Source: Hydrogenophaga palleronii NBRC 102513 (GTDB lineage: Bacteria > Pseudomonadota > Gammaproteobacteria > Burkholderiales > Burkholderiaceae_C). From it: a stretch of DNA of 64,000 nucleotides. The position numbers and the translations under genes were made by a program. Positions 50,437-59,300 of this stretch are shown here, one piece after another; the stretch's first letter is position 1, and the number at the start of each line of letters is the position of its first letter. Where the stretch lies: positions 1-64,000 of the forward strand of contig NZ_BCTJ01000004.1 in assembly GCF_001571225.1 (NCBI RefSeq), given 5' to 3'. The notes beneath the pieces are model-generated. The model had not been told where the DNA came from and ran no database searches. It worked only from the letters and a program-made list of their open reading frames with translations.

Positions 50437-51133
50437 GCGAAACTCCTGGAGTCGGTTGAAGCGTGTGTACGAAGGAGATCGTCGACCAGCCTGGTCGTGG
50501 CGGACAGTGAGCTGCGCACGGACTGGGCCAGGGGCTCGCCGCCTTGGGACTGGTGCTCGACAGCGATGCTGCGGATGTCGTGCAAGCCGATGAAACCCAG
50601 CGCTGTCGCGATGGCGGGATCGAGATGGTTCATGTGCGCATATATGCCGCCAGGGTCCATGCCGTGGTCGCCGCGTGAGGAGAGCACCACGACCGGGACA
50701 TTCCGATCGGCGAAGGCACCGGTGAAGGGGTGATCCTTGACCTCAGGCGTGTAGTGCAGCGTGCGTCCCAATCGAACGATATGATCGATCCATGCCTTGA
50801 GGCTCGACGGCATGCCGAAGTTGTACATGGACACACCCAGCACCAGGACGTCTGCCCAGAGCAGTTCGTCCGACAGTTCGTTGCTATGTGCCAGAACTTC
50901 CGCTGCCCACGGCGCATCGCGTTCAGTACCGAATGCCGCCTCGATCCAGCGATGGTCGATATGGGCGGGAGGCTGCCTACCCACGTCGCGGTAGCGGACT
51001 TGGGCGTCGGGTTGTTGGGACAGCCAATGGCGCTGACGAAGGTGCCGCTCAACCGGCGGCTGTACGATCCGTGCGCATCAATGCCGCCCAGGCCGGGCCG
51101 GGCGCTGGCATCGATGTGAAGAATCTTCGTCAT
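50433..51133 (-). pseudogene. azoR: FMN-dependent NADH:quinone/azo reductase (AzoR type), frameshifted
   Basis: The N-terminal part (MTKILHIDASARPG, phosphate-binding loop region) reads from 51133 but leaves frame near 51028-51030. The rest continues one frame over to 50433, with 'VLGVSMYNFGMPSSLKAWID' and 'LSSRGDHG' of AzoR. Insertion of one base (GCCAT back to GCCCAT) would restore a normal protein of about 233 residues. It could be a real inactivating deletion or a sequencing error in a C-run. An intact AzoR would reduce quinones and azo dyes. Confidence 0.85.
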
Positions 51134-51182
51134 GGTGCGCTCCCCTTGATGACGTGGTGAATCGCCGTCAGCCGGCCGGATG

Positions 51183-51560
51183 TCATTGCTTGGGCGGCAC
51201 GAACCCTTCGGTGATCACGACCGATCCCTTGGTCGACGCCACTCGGAATTTGCGAGCAGCGGTGTATTCCGGGGAGCCATAGAAGCGCTGGGCATCGGCC
51301 AGGCTGGGGAACTCGGCGATGGCCATGACGGACTCCGGTTTGCCCTCCACGGCGGTCGCATTCAAGTTGAAGACGATGATCTTGCCGCCGTACTGGGCTG
51401 CGAGCGAGCCTGCCGCGTCCATGTAGCGCTGGAAGCCGGCCTGATCGGTGATCGTGTAGTTGGCGATCATGTAGCCAGGCGCTTTCGTCTCCTGGGCGTA
51501 CACGCCTGACGAGAGGGTCAACGCGATCGCGGCGAGCACGCCCATCATTTGCTTTTTCAT
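51183..51560 (-). CDS. Secreted DUF1330-family protein
   Basis: A 125-residue protein with a Sec signal (about 1-22, ending GVYAQ) and a DUF1330 dimeric alpha-beta barrel domain ('YMIANYTITDQAGFQRYMDA', 'VMAIAEFPSLADAQRFYGS'). DUF1330 proteins are of unknown function; most are cytosolic. AAGGA nine bases upstream favours the ATG at 51560 over 51569. It is in the leftward redox operon. Confidence 0.85.
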   Translation of the reverse strand: MKKQMMGVLAAIALTLSSGVYAQETKAPGYMIANYTITDQAGFQRYMDAAGSLAAQYGGKIIVFNLNATAVEGKPESVMAIAEFPSLADAQRFYGSPEYTAARKFRVASTKGSVVITEGFVPPKQ

Positions 51561-51624
51561 ACTGTTCATTCCTTGTGCATGATTTGAAGAGAAGCCCGCA
51601 GAGACAGGCCGTGAACGCCAACCT

Positions 51625-52374
51625 TCAAAGACTCGCCAAACGTTGCTTGAGGCGGTCGGTGTCGCGTTGGATCTGAGGCGCGCGCATGACGTCGAAGGCG
51701 CCGAAGGTCGGCAAGATCGCGATGCCGCAGAATTTGTAGACCGAGGTCGTGGCCCAGAACAGGTCGTCCAATGACCGGCCCTCGTGCAGCTTCTGGCTGC
51801 GGTCGTCGAACACTCCTTGGGGGGCATTCATGGTCAGCGAGAGCAGAAACTGCTTGCCCTGCAGCTTGCCGCCGGTACCGTACTGCCGCGCCGGGTCATC
51901 CGCCGTTCGGCCGTCGCCTGAGATGAAGCTCTGCTGGACCATGCCGGCCGTGAAGACCTCATCGATGTACTTCTTGTAGATCCAGGGCGCGCCGAACCAG
52001 AACACCGGCGACTGGGTGATGATGATGTCGGCCCAGAGATGCTTCTGGACTTCCTCGTCGACGGTGTATCCCTGCTCGATGGCAGTCAGCCGAACCTGAT
52101 GGCCCTTCTTTTCCAGTTCATCCTTCATCAACGCGACCAGGGTGCGGTTGAGCCGGCCTTCGCTGATGCCCGGATAGTTCTGGTGCGCGTTGATGATCAG
52201 CACCTTTTTCTCGACGCCCGCATTGCGAGTACCCGCGGCAGCGGATGCCGCAGAGGCGATGCCCGGCATCATGGCGGCCGCCGTGACGACCAGCCCGGCC
52301 TTGATGAAATCCCTGCGCTCGCGCGCGGCGGCGGAGTCGTCGGTGTCGATGTCGTGGATGGGGGGCATGTTCAT
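51625..52374 (-). CDS. Flavodoxin-fold NAD(P)H:quinone reductase (MdaB/KefF-like) with Tat signal
   Basis: A 249-residue protein. Residues 1-48 form a twin-arginine signal (RERRDFIKAG, ending ASAASA). The flavodoxin-like fold follows (VLIINAHQNYPGISEG, then 'SPVFWFGAPWIYKKYID'), typical of MdaB/KefF/NQO1-like reductases. AGGAG eight bases upstream fits the ATG at 52374. An exported quinone reductase of this type is unusual, since NAD(P)H is not available in the periplasm. Confidence 0.87.
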   Translation of the reverse strand: MNMPPIHDIDTDDSAAARERRDFIKAGLVVTAAAMMPGIASAASAAAGTRNAGVEKKVLIINAHQNYPGISEGRLNRTLVALMKDELEKKGHQVRLTAIEQGYTVDEEVQKHLWADIIITQSPVFWFGAPWIYKKYIDEVFTAGMVQQSFISGDGRTADDPARQYGTGGKLQGKQFLLSLTMNAPQGVFDDRSQKLHEGRSLDDLFWATTSVYKFCGIAILPTFGAFDVMRAPQIQRDTDRLKQRLASL

Positions 52375-52412
52375 GCGGAAACTCCTTGAGAAATCGGCTG
52401 GTCCAAAGACGA

Positions 52413-53174
52413 CTAGGCCTGGTCGGTGGGCATGATCCACAGCTCGCTGATGGAGGCGTGGCGCGGGCGGGTGACCATGTAGGCCACGCCATCGGCGATG
52501 TCTTCGGCCTGCAGTACCTCGGTCGTGTCGTAGAAAGCATCGATGCCTTCGCGCATCACACCGGCGTTGTGCGAGCCCAGCTCCGTCGCGACACCACCGG
52601 GCTCGAGCACACCGACGCGCACGTGCTTCTTGGTGATTTCCTGCCGCAGCGATTCGGTGAACCCATTCACCCCGAACTTCGTCATGTTGTAGGCGCCATA
52701 GTTCGCCCAGGCCACACGGCCGGCGATCGACGAAATGTTGACGATGTCGGCCACCCGGCGCGGATCGTCCTCCGCAGCGGCGAGCAGATGGGGCAGCGCG
52801 GCGTGCGTCATGTAGAGCAGGCCTTGCTGGTTGATGGCGATCATCCGATTCCATTCGTCGGGGTCACCGCCCACGATGGGGCCGAGCAGCATCAGGCCGG
52901 CGTTGTTGACCAGAATGTCCAGCCTCCCGAAGCGCTCGACGGTGGCCTGGACGGCGGCTTCGGCCTGGGTGCGATCGGTAATGTCTGCGGGTATGGCAAA
53001 GGCGGTGCCGTCGGCCTCATGGATCTGCGCGGCGAGTGCGTCCAGGCGGTCCTGGCGGCGGGCGACCAGGGCGACGGAAGCGCCCCGTGCCGCCAGCGCA
53101 CGCGCGGTGGCGTGGCCGATGCCGCTGCTGGTGCCAGTTACCAGCGCAACGGTGCCGCTGAGAGGGAGTGTCAT
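52413..53174 (-). CDS. Short-chain dehydrogenase/reductase
   Basis: A 253-residue classical SDR, with TGTSSGIG for cofactor binding, 'ALVARRQDRL' (NADP-type basic residues), NNAG, and the catalytic Tyr-x3-Lys in 'YGAYNMTKFG'. The ATG at 53174 begins the family N-terminus. It resembles YdfG/ serine-dehydrogenase-like SDRs. Fourth gene of the leftward operon from 55,977; substrate unknown. Confidence 0.92.
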   Translation of the reverse strand: MTLPLSGTVALVTGTSSGIGHATARALAARGASVALVARRQDRLDALAAQIHEADGTAFAIPADITDRTQAEAAVQATVERFGRLDILVNNAGLMLLGPIVGGDPDEWNRMIAINQQGLLYMTHAALPHLLAAAEDDPRRVADIVNISSIAGRVAWANYGAYNMTKFGVNGFTESLRQEITKKHVRVGVLEPGGVATELGSHNAGVMREGIDAFYDTTEVLQAEDIADGVAYMVTRPRHASISELWIMPTDQA

Positions 53175-53208
53175 GGCAGTGTCCTGTTGGTATTGGGGTC
53201 TGGCAGGG

Positions 53209-54051
53209 TCACGCATCGTCTCGGGCAAGCGAGGACGACAGTTCACGATGGGCATCGGCCTGTGCGAGCAGGGTGTTGGCTTTCGTCTCGAAGGTCTGCA
53301 CGGCATCGGCGCCGGCGGCGAAACGTGCGGGCGGCGCATCAAGACCGGCGAGCTGCACGATGGCGTCGGCGAGCTTGCCCGGGTCGCCACCCTGTTTGCC
53401 GTCCATGCCGCTCCAGGCCTCGACGGTTTGGCGGGTGCGCTCGGCATAGTCGTCGATCGCTGGCTTCGCGTAGGTGGTCGACTCGGCGGTGAGCAACTCG
53501 GTGCGGAAGAAGCCGGGCTCGACCAGCATCGTGCGGATGCCGAAAGGCTCGATCTCCGGCGCTAGCGATTCGATCCAACCTTCTACGCCGAACTTGGCGG
53601 CGGCATAGGCGGTGCAGAACATGCCACCTGCGATACCCGCGGTTGAGGAGATGGTGAGCAGCAGGCCCGAGCGCTGCCTGCGCATCACGGGCAGCACGGC
53701 ACGGGCGACATTCATCGGGCCGAACAGCAACGTTTCGATCTGGCTGCGGACCTGCTCGGCGCTCAGCTCCTCGAAGAAGCCGGCGTAGAAGTTGCCGGCG
53801 TTGTTGACCAGCACGTCGATACGCCCAAACCGGGTAACAGCAACCTCGACCGCAGCTTTCGCTTCATCGGGGCGGGTCACATCGAGGTTGATCGCCAGAA
53901 GATCGTCGTGCACTCCGAGCGCGGCCGCCACCTTCGCTGCGTCGCGGCCTGTGGCAACGACCGCGTGGCCGGCGGCCAAGGCAGCCTTGGCAATGTCCAC
54001 GCCGAGTCCGCGACCTGCGCCGGTGATGAGCCAAACTTGTTTGTCAGACAT
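53209..54051 (-). CDS. Short-chain dehydrogenase/reductase
   Basis: A 280-residue SDR with TGAGRGLG, NNAG and Tyr-x3-Lys in 'CTAYAAAKFGVEGW'. It is of the same subgroup as the SDR at 25790 (shared 'RAVLPVMRRQRSG' and 'VEPGFFRT'-type blocks), which suggests duplication inside the island. AAGGA eight bases upstream supports the ATG. Confidence 0.92.
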   Translation of the reverse strand: MSDKQVWLITGAGRGLGVDIAKAALAAGHAVVATGRDAAKVAAALGVHDDLLAINLDVTRPDEAKAAVEVAVTRFGRIDVLVNNAGNFYAGFFEELSAEQVRSQIETLLFGPMNVARAVLPVMRRQRSGLLLTISSTAGIAGGMFCTAYAAAKFGVEGWIESLAPEIEPFGIRTMLVEPGFFRTELLTAESTTYAKPAIDDYAERTRQTVEAWSGMDGKQGGDPGKLADAIVQLAGLDAPPARFAAGADAVQTFETKANTLLAQADAHRELSSSLARDDA

Positions 54052-54243
54052 GATGATGTTCCTTCTTCAATGTCTGCAAATTGTGCGCGCCCAACCAAAA
54101 AACAGGCTGCACGGACTGGCGCATTTCTTGCCTGAAATGACGGATCGTCGTTTTTCTTGTATCCGCAAATCGCTGAACAGGGAGCAGATGAGACCGCCGA
54201 CCGGCGTCGGCGGGCCACAGCGGCTGCGACGGCGTTCAGTGCC

Positions 54244-54882
54244 TTATGGTTTGAGGGCTGGTGCGCGCTCGCTCAGGTGTATCCTGGCTTCCTGCAGGAG
54301 TGCTTCGCGGCTTTTCTGCCAAAAAATGCGGCCACGACGCAGGAACACGTGCTGGACAAGGTGACCACCGCGGGCCTCGACCGCTCTGGCGAACGCGTCC
54401 GTCTCCGATTGCTCGAATCGACTGTTGCCCGTGGTGACGAGCACGACTTCCTTGCCCGTCAGATCGGTTTGCGCCACATAGGCCCACAGCGGCGTAGCGG
54501 GGCGGAACATCCAGGTGGGGGAGACCAGGTAGAGGCGGCGGACGGGGCTGAGATCGACTGGTTCGACCGTGATGTGGGGTAGCTTCTCCGCCTTCGCATC
54601 GGAGGCCGCCCGGCGTTGTCCGGTCATGTCACGCGGATAGTCCGCCTCGATCCTGGCGATGGGAGCATTGAACAGTCGGGCCGCCTCGCGCGCGACGGCC
54701 TCGGAATGCCCCGAGCGGGAATAGTAGACGACGGCCACAGCCCCGTTAGGCTCGGCCGTCAGCGTGTAGGCGGGGCTAGTCACATAGGTCCGGTCCTTCA
54801 CGACCATGAGCGTGAAGGCTGCGATCCCGACGGCGACTGCCGCAGCGGCACCAAAGAGCAGGCGCCTTTTCCAGGTCACCAT
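54244..54882 (-). CDS. Membrane-anchored flavodoxin-like protein
   Basis: A 212-residue protein with one N-terminal membrane segment (about 8-28) and a flavodoxin fold ('VVYYSRSGHSEAVAREAA' for FMN phosphate binding, 'YLVSPTWMFRPATPLW'). The anchor puts the flavin domain most likely in the periplasm. No strong ribosome site is seen; a GTG at 54888 is an alternative start. Second gene of the leftward operon. Confidence 0.8.
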   Translation of the reverse strand: MVTWKRRLLFGAAAAVAVGIAAFTLMVVKDRTYVTSPAYTLTAEPNGAVAVVYYSRSGHSEAVAREAARLFNAPIARIEADYPRDMTGQRRAASDAKAEKLPHITVEPVDLSPVRRLYLVSPTWMFRPATPLWAYVAQTDLTGKEVVLVTTGNSRFEQSETDAFARAVEARGGHLVQHVFLRRGRIFWQKSREALLQEARIHLSERAPALKP

Positions 54883-54963
54883 GCCCACCTAGTAAGCAGT
54901 GAACTCAGCCGATGATCTGTTCCGACCAAGCTGTTGCTGCGGCCGCCATCGTGGCTCCCGGCC

Positions 54964-55977
54964 TTAAGCACAGCGGATGACCACCTTGCCGAAGTGCGCG
55001 CCGCTGTCGAGATGGGCGAACGCCGCTCGCGCGTCAGCGAAGTCGAAGACGCGGTCGATCACGGGTTTGATGCCGGCGACGTCGATCGCCTGGGCGACGT
55101 CCATGAGCGACTCGCGGCTGCCGACCGTGATGTGCCGGAAGGTCGCGCCGCTCATGAACAGATCGAGGTAGTTGATGTGGCCGCCCTCCGGACTCACAAA
55201 CCCGATGAGTGCGATCTCGCCGCCCGGTCGCACGGCGCGCAGGCTCTGCGCCAGTGTTCCAGGCCCGCCGACCTCCACGATCCGCTCCACACCCAGGTCC
55301 TGGGCCAAAGCGCGCACGCGATCGCCCCACTGCGGCTCCTCCCGGTAGTTCACCACCGCGTCGGCGCCGAGCTCCCGCAGCCGTTCGGCCTTCTGTGCGC
55401 TGGAGGTGGTGGCGATCACGGTCGCGCCCACGGCCTTGGCCAACTGCAGAGCGAAGATGGAGACGCCACCGCTGCCCTGGACGAGCACGGTGCCGCCGGC
55501 GCGCACCGGTGCGCCTTCGTTCAAGGCACTCCAGGCGGTCACTGCCGCGCAAGGCAGCGTGGCGGCCTCTTCGTAGGACAGGGAGTCTGGCACTCGCACG
55601 AGTGCCTCTTGGCTGACGACCTTCTGTTCGACCAGCCAGCCATCGATGGCGGCACCATAGCCGTACTGGAACAGATTGATCGGCCTGCGCCCGGCGTACC
55701 AACGTGGATGGAACGTGCTCATGACCCGATCGCCTACTTTGAAACTGTCTACCCCCTCACCGATCGCCAGCACCTCGCCGGCGCCATCGCTGGTGGGGAT
55801 CAGTCCCTTGGCATGTGGCACGGGATACTGATTGCGAACCATGGCGATGTCCCGGAAATTGAGGGACACGGCATGAATGCGTACCAGCACCTCGCCACGC
55901 TGTGGCTCGGGCGGAAGCTCGTCGTGCAGGTGCAGATCGTCGACGCTTGTGAAGTCATCCAGGCGGTAGGCTTTCAT
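54964..55977 (-). CDS. Zinc-independent medium-chain alcohol dehydrogenase/quinone oxidoreductase
   Basis: A 337-residue MDR protein. It has the GroES-like domain ('LVRIHAVSLNFRDIAMVRNQ') and a Rossmann domain ('GSGGVSIFALQLAKAVGATV'). The zinc ligands of true alcohol dehydrogenases are missing at the usual places (NFRD instead of C-x-x-D), so it fits the NAD(P)H:quinone reductase/enoyl-reductase-like group. First gene of the leftward operon to 49,366. A palindrome lies 36 bases upstream of the start. Confidence 0.92.
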   Translation of the reverse strand: MKAYRLDDFTSVDDLHLHDELPPEPQRGEVLVRIHAVSLNFRDIAMVRNQYPVPHAKGLIPTSDGAGEVLAIGEGVDSFKVGDRVMSTFHPRWYAGRRPINLFQYGYGAAIDGWLVEQKVVSQEALVRVPDSLSYEEAATLPCAAVTAWSALNEGAPVRAGGTVLVQGSGGVSIFALQLAKAVGATVIATTSSAQKAERLRELGADAVVNYREEPQWGDRVRALAQDLGVERIVEVGGPGTLAQSLRAVRPGGEIALIGFVSPEGGHINYLDLFMSGATFRHITVGSRESLMDVAQAIDVAGIKPVIDRVFDFADARAAFAHLDSGAHFGKVVIRCA

Positions 55978-56360
55978 GATTCTGTCTCGTCCTCTTCAGT
56001 AAAGGCACCGAATGCCGATTTTTGAATCGGCAGATCTGTCCAATCTCAAAGTATGTGAGGCCCACCGACCTTTCGGTTGCTTGATCTGCCTCCTTTATTG
56101 CCTGATTCAACGCCCTGCTAGCGTTTCCATCGTTCCTGAATCGACCCGGAGCGCTCCGGAGCTGACGATAATTTGTAAGCCAAAGAGCTCGACAGCGGAT
56201 GCGTGGGCAAGCCCTTGGCTGCCCAGAACGGCAGGGGCGCTTAGGCCAGAGTGCCTGCTGCACAATCCGCAGCCCATGCTGGGGCAAGAGGAATCAGGAC
56301 CACGGATCCTTGGGCGGCCCTAGAGATCCCGTGATCGAATGGAGCAACGGAGTCGGATCA
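55978..56360. other. Boundary between cargo and transfer module
   Basis: These 383 bases separate the redox operon from the relaxase gene. The inverted repeat at 56013 is the only structure seen; no gene is recognised. Confidence 0.5.
56013..56032. promoter_or_regulatory. Inverted repeat, candidate operator of the redox operon
   Basis: TGCCGATT and AATCGGCA, perfect 8-base arms with a TTTG centre, 36 bases upstream of the dehydrogenase start. No regulator gene is adjacent, so control would come from elsewhere in the cell or element. Confidence 0.5.
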
Positions 56361-58190
56361 TCAAGGTGGGCAGATGGCAAGATAAGGATTGTTGGGCGGG
56401 ATCTCGTCGAACACCTGCTCAGGATGCAATAGTAAATAGCCGTGCAGCCGCCTTGATTTGCGCGGCCCCGTCACCTCACAGTTCCAGATGTTGAGGCCGT
56501 TGGGCTGTTTCCGGTGTCGCTGAAGCCTCTCAAACCGCTTTTGAACCCATTGCCAGTCCTGTTGCTGGTCTGTCTTGGCCAGCGCACCGACTTGTGGGTG
56601 TTCCTGCGCGTAGCGCTGGAATACCCCAGGGCTGACGAGGTAAGCCGTATCACCCACCGTATGCACTAGTGCACGAGCGTCGTTGATGACGAGCTTGCGC
56701 GTCCGGATTGCGTGCTTTACCCACGCCATGAAGTGCTCGCCGGATGGCTGCTCCGTAGTGGGAGTTGGCGCAGCCGATGGCGATGATGTGGCCGTCGCTG
56801 GGGTCGGCGCTTCGGATGGTGCGGCGTCGGCCTCATGCGAAACGGCCTCCGCATCCTGCTGCATGCCGGACGAATCGCTCATACCGACCATCGCCAGCAT
56901 GTCCTCCAGGACATCGGGCACCACCTGAGTCGTGGGCGACGGGACCAGGGCGCTCCTGCTTTCCCATGGCAGTGCCTCATGGCCTTCCGGGGTCGGCTCC
57001 GCGATGACTGCCGGCTGGGAGACCAACGCATCGGTCAGTGCGGCGTCGATCGCCACCATCCCAGCGAAAGGGGTTGGCCGTTCGCCTGATTCCCAGATTA
57101 GCGCGGGAGCGAGACGTAAAAGGGTGAACGGGTGCGACCAGCCGGTAGCGCTGGTTACGGTCGCGCGCCAGACTGCTTTGCCCTCTGACGTGGGCTGCAG
57201 CATGCCGTGATCCTGCAGCACGTTGAACACGGCGGTGTTGTTCGCCGGGATGCCGTCGATGCCCTGGGACAGCAGATGGGCGCGCAGCTTGTCGGAGACG
57301 GTCTTGCTCACCAGCCACAGCGCATCCTCGGTGAGCCAGCCATCGGAGGCCTCGGGCTGGTTCAACTTCAGTTCTTCCTTGAGCAGATAGCGCAACCCAT
57401 CGAGCAGCTTGCGTTGCAGCGCATGCTTGGGCGCGGCCATGGCGCGGGCCGGATCACCGCCCAGTTCCTGCGCGACCGAAGCGCGGTCAGCCTGCACGAC
57501 CAGTTCGCCCAACACTCCGGCGTGCTCGTACTGGCCAGCCAGGACGTAGAGCAGCGGTGCCCAGAGCGCCGGATAGCCACTGAGCCAGTCCAGGACATGG
57601 GGGGCAAGCACTTGGCGGTAGAGCAAGCCTGTCGCGGCACTGTGCAGACGGTACTCGCGGTCCTCGCGATAGCGGAAGCGGTACGGTTGGTGCAGTGGGC
57701 CGTGCCAGGGATGCCAGGTGTCGCCGTTGGCCAGTTCGACGTGCAGATCGACGGCGATCTTGCCGATGTCGTGCAGCAGCGCGGCGTAGGCGACAGCGGC
57801 GGTCCAGGCTTCGGCTTGCGCCGACTGATCCTCGGGGCTGGCGCCAATGGGCAGCAGGTGGGACTGCCGCAGCTTGAGAGCGTAGGCGACGATTTCCAGG
57901 CCGTGGTCCAGCATGCCGCCCGGGTAAGCGTGGTGGTGACTTTCGGAAGCGGGAAACTGCTGGACCAGCTCGGCATAGCGTTCCAGCGGCGTGCCGTACA
58001 GGGTGGCGAACTGCTTGCGCGAGAGTGAGGTGCGCTGCCAGATGTGGTCCAACAGCTTCTGCCGGCGCGGTGTAGCCAGCAGCGATGCGACCGACTCGGG
58101 CCGCAGCAGCCCTTTCGGGAGGTCGGTGGCAGTTGCTGACGACGGAGCGGCAGCGACCGGAGGCCGTTTTCGCTGGAACAGTGAGAGCAT
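56361..58190 (-). CDS. MobH-family relaxase (TraI_2 domain)
   Basis: A 609-residue relaxase of the type used by ICEclc/PAGI-2 and SXT-like elements. The N-terminal TraI_2 domain has the histidine cluster His85-87 (ESHHHAYPGGMLDHG) and the HD pair His140-Asp141 (LLHDIGK), which bind metal. A Pro/Ala/Ser/Thr-rich linker (about 440-490) leads to the C-terminal TraI_2_C winged-helix domain ('HFMAWVKHAIRTRKLVIND'). It nicks and pilots the element's DNA during conjugation. AGGA eight bases upstream supports the start. Confidence 0.92.
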   Translation of the reverse strand: MLSLFQRKRPPVAAAPSSATATDLPKGLLRPESVASLLATPRRQKLLDHIWQRTSLSRKQFATLYGTPLERYAELVQQFPASESHHHAYPGGMLDHGLEIVAYALKLRQSHLLPIGASPEDQSAQAEAWTAAVAYAALLHDIGKIAVDLHVELANGDTWHPWHGPLHQPYRFRYREDREYRLHSAATGLLYRQVLAPHVLDWLSGYPALWAPLLYVLAGQYEHAGVLGELVVQADRASVAQELGGDPARAMAAPKHALQRKLLDGLRYLLKEELKLNQPEASDGWLTEDALWLVSKTVSDKLRAHLLSQGIDGIPANNTAVFNVLQDHGMLQPTSEGKAVWRATVTSATGWSHPFTLLRLAPALIWESGERPTPFAGMVAIDAALTDALVSQPAVIAEPTPEGHEALPWESRSALVPSPTTQVVPDVLEDMLAMVGMSDSSGMQQDAEAVSHEADAAPSEAPTPATATSSPSAAPTPTTEQPSGEHFMAWVKHAIRTRKLVINDARALVHTVGDTAYLVSPGVFQRYAQEHPQVGALAKTDQQQDWQWVQKRFERLQRHRKQPNGLNIWNCEVTGPRKSRRLHGYLLLHPEQVFDEIPPNNPYLAICPP

Positions 58191-58497
58191 GTAGGTGTCC
58201 TGGGGGCGGGCCGACCGGGAGGCCTTTTAGCCTTTTCAAGATAGGGCCTTTCCCCTTGCACCCCCATTCCCTTGCCCTTTCGGCCCTTTTGCCGTTAACC
58301 ATTTGGGTATAGGGCTGGGAGCATTGACCGTCCACCGCCAATACGGGGTTCAGCGGTTCGGATTGATGCGTGAAGGCTCCCTGTTCCCGCCCTACGATTG
58401 GGCCGATTATTTGACGCGGGAGGACGCCATGAGACCCCATATTGACATGGTAAGGAATATTCCTTACCATGAGGGCATCGCTATCAGGAGAACGGCT
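58191..58497. other. Divergent region between relaxase and toxin-antitoxin genes
   Basis: About 300 bases. The part near the relaxase is very pyrimidine-rich on this strand, with five C-tracts between 58252 and 58286; the part near prlF contains the 26-base palindrome. No gene is seen. Confidence 0.6.
58446..58471. promoter_or_regulatory. 26-bp perfect palindrome, prlF-yhaV operator
   Basis: CATGGTAAGGAAT is followed directly by its reverse complement, ending 26 bases before the prlF ATG. AbrB-type antitoxins with their toxin bind such sites to repress their own operon. Confidence 0.75.
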
Positions 58498-58815
58498 ATG
58501 CCTGCCATTCATGAAATTGCCACACTGACCTCCAAAGGTCAGATCACGCTGCCCAAGCCCATCCGGCAGGCGCTCGGCGTGGATACCGGCGGGAAGCTCG
58601 CGTTCGATCTGCGAGGCAGCGAAGTCGTCGTCACCCGGGTCGATGTCGAGCATGAGGACCCCGCGATCAGCGCGTTCCTGAGCCTGCTGGCCCGAGACAT
58701 TGAAGCTGGCCGGAACGTCCAGGGCCTGCCCGAGGACTTGGCCCGCGCCATGCTGGAACACGCGGGTCACAGCGTGAAGCTGGACGATGAAATCGACGGG
58801 GAAGTGGCGCTCTGA
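58498..58815 (+). CDS. prlF: Antitoxin PrlF (AbrB/SpoVT fold)
   Basis: A 105-residue protein with a swapped-hairpin AbrB domain ('LTSKGQITLPKPIRQALGV', residues 10-28) and a helical C-terminus that should bind the toxin. CAGGAG seven bases upstream marks the start at 58498. It overlaps yhaV by one base. It neutralises YhaV and represses the operon at the palindrome just upstream. Confidence 0.9.
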   Translation: MPAIHEIATLTSKGQITLPKPIRQALGVDTGGKLAFDLRGSEVVVTRVDVEHEDPAISAFLSLLARDIEAGRNVQGLPEDLARAMLEHAGHSVKLDDEIDGEVAL

Positions 58816-59273
58816 TGCAAAGGCACGGCTGGACGCTGCTCTTCCACGACTGCGTAATCGAGCAGTTGCAGAGGCTGCAAGCAGCCGCGGCGCGCGCGCA
58901 GGAGAACGACCCGGAGGGATTCGAGTCCAACGCCAACGTCAAGCTCTTCCGGGCATTGAGCCAGTTGATGCTGGATGTGGTTCCGAGTGATCCGGCACGC
59001 GATGAATACCGCCAGGGTAATACCCTGGGGCCGGCCCACCGCCACTGGCGTCGGGCCAAAATCGGAAGGCGGTTTCGGCTCTTCTTCCGGTACGACTCGA
59101 AGGCGAAGGTCATCGTGTACGCCTGGGTCAACGACGAGCAGACTTTGCGGTCGGCGGGGAGCAAGTCAGATCCCTACGCTGTTTTTGAGAAGATGTTGGG
59201 GCGGGGAAATCCGCCCGACGACTGGAACGCATTGGTACTGGCCAGCAAGCAGGATTGGAGCAAACTGAAGTAG
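58815..59273 (+). CDS. yhaV: Toxin YhaV (RelE-superfamily ribonuclease)
   Basis: A 152-residue YhaV toxin with family blocks 'HGWTLLFHDCVIEQL', 'HRHWRRAKIGRRFRLFFRY' and 'DDWNALVLAS'. The basic and aromatic residues of the middle block belong to the RNA-cleaving site. YhaV cuts mRNA on ribosomes. The pair probably stabilises the ICE by killing cells that lose it; such pairs occur at this position in related elements. Confidence 0.93.
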   Translation: MQRHGWTLLFHDCVIEQLQRLQAAAARAQENDPEGFESNANVKLFRALSQLMLDVVPSDPARDEYRQGNTLGPAHRHWRRAKIGRRFRLFFRYDSKAKVIVYAWVNDEQTLRSAGSKSDPYAVFEKMLGRGNPPDDWNALVLASKQDWSKLK

Positions 59274-59300
59274 GCATTCCTCATGTAGCAGGAGACGACC

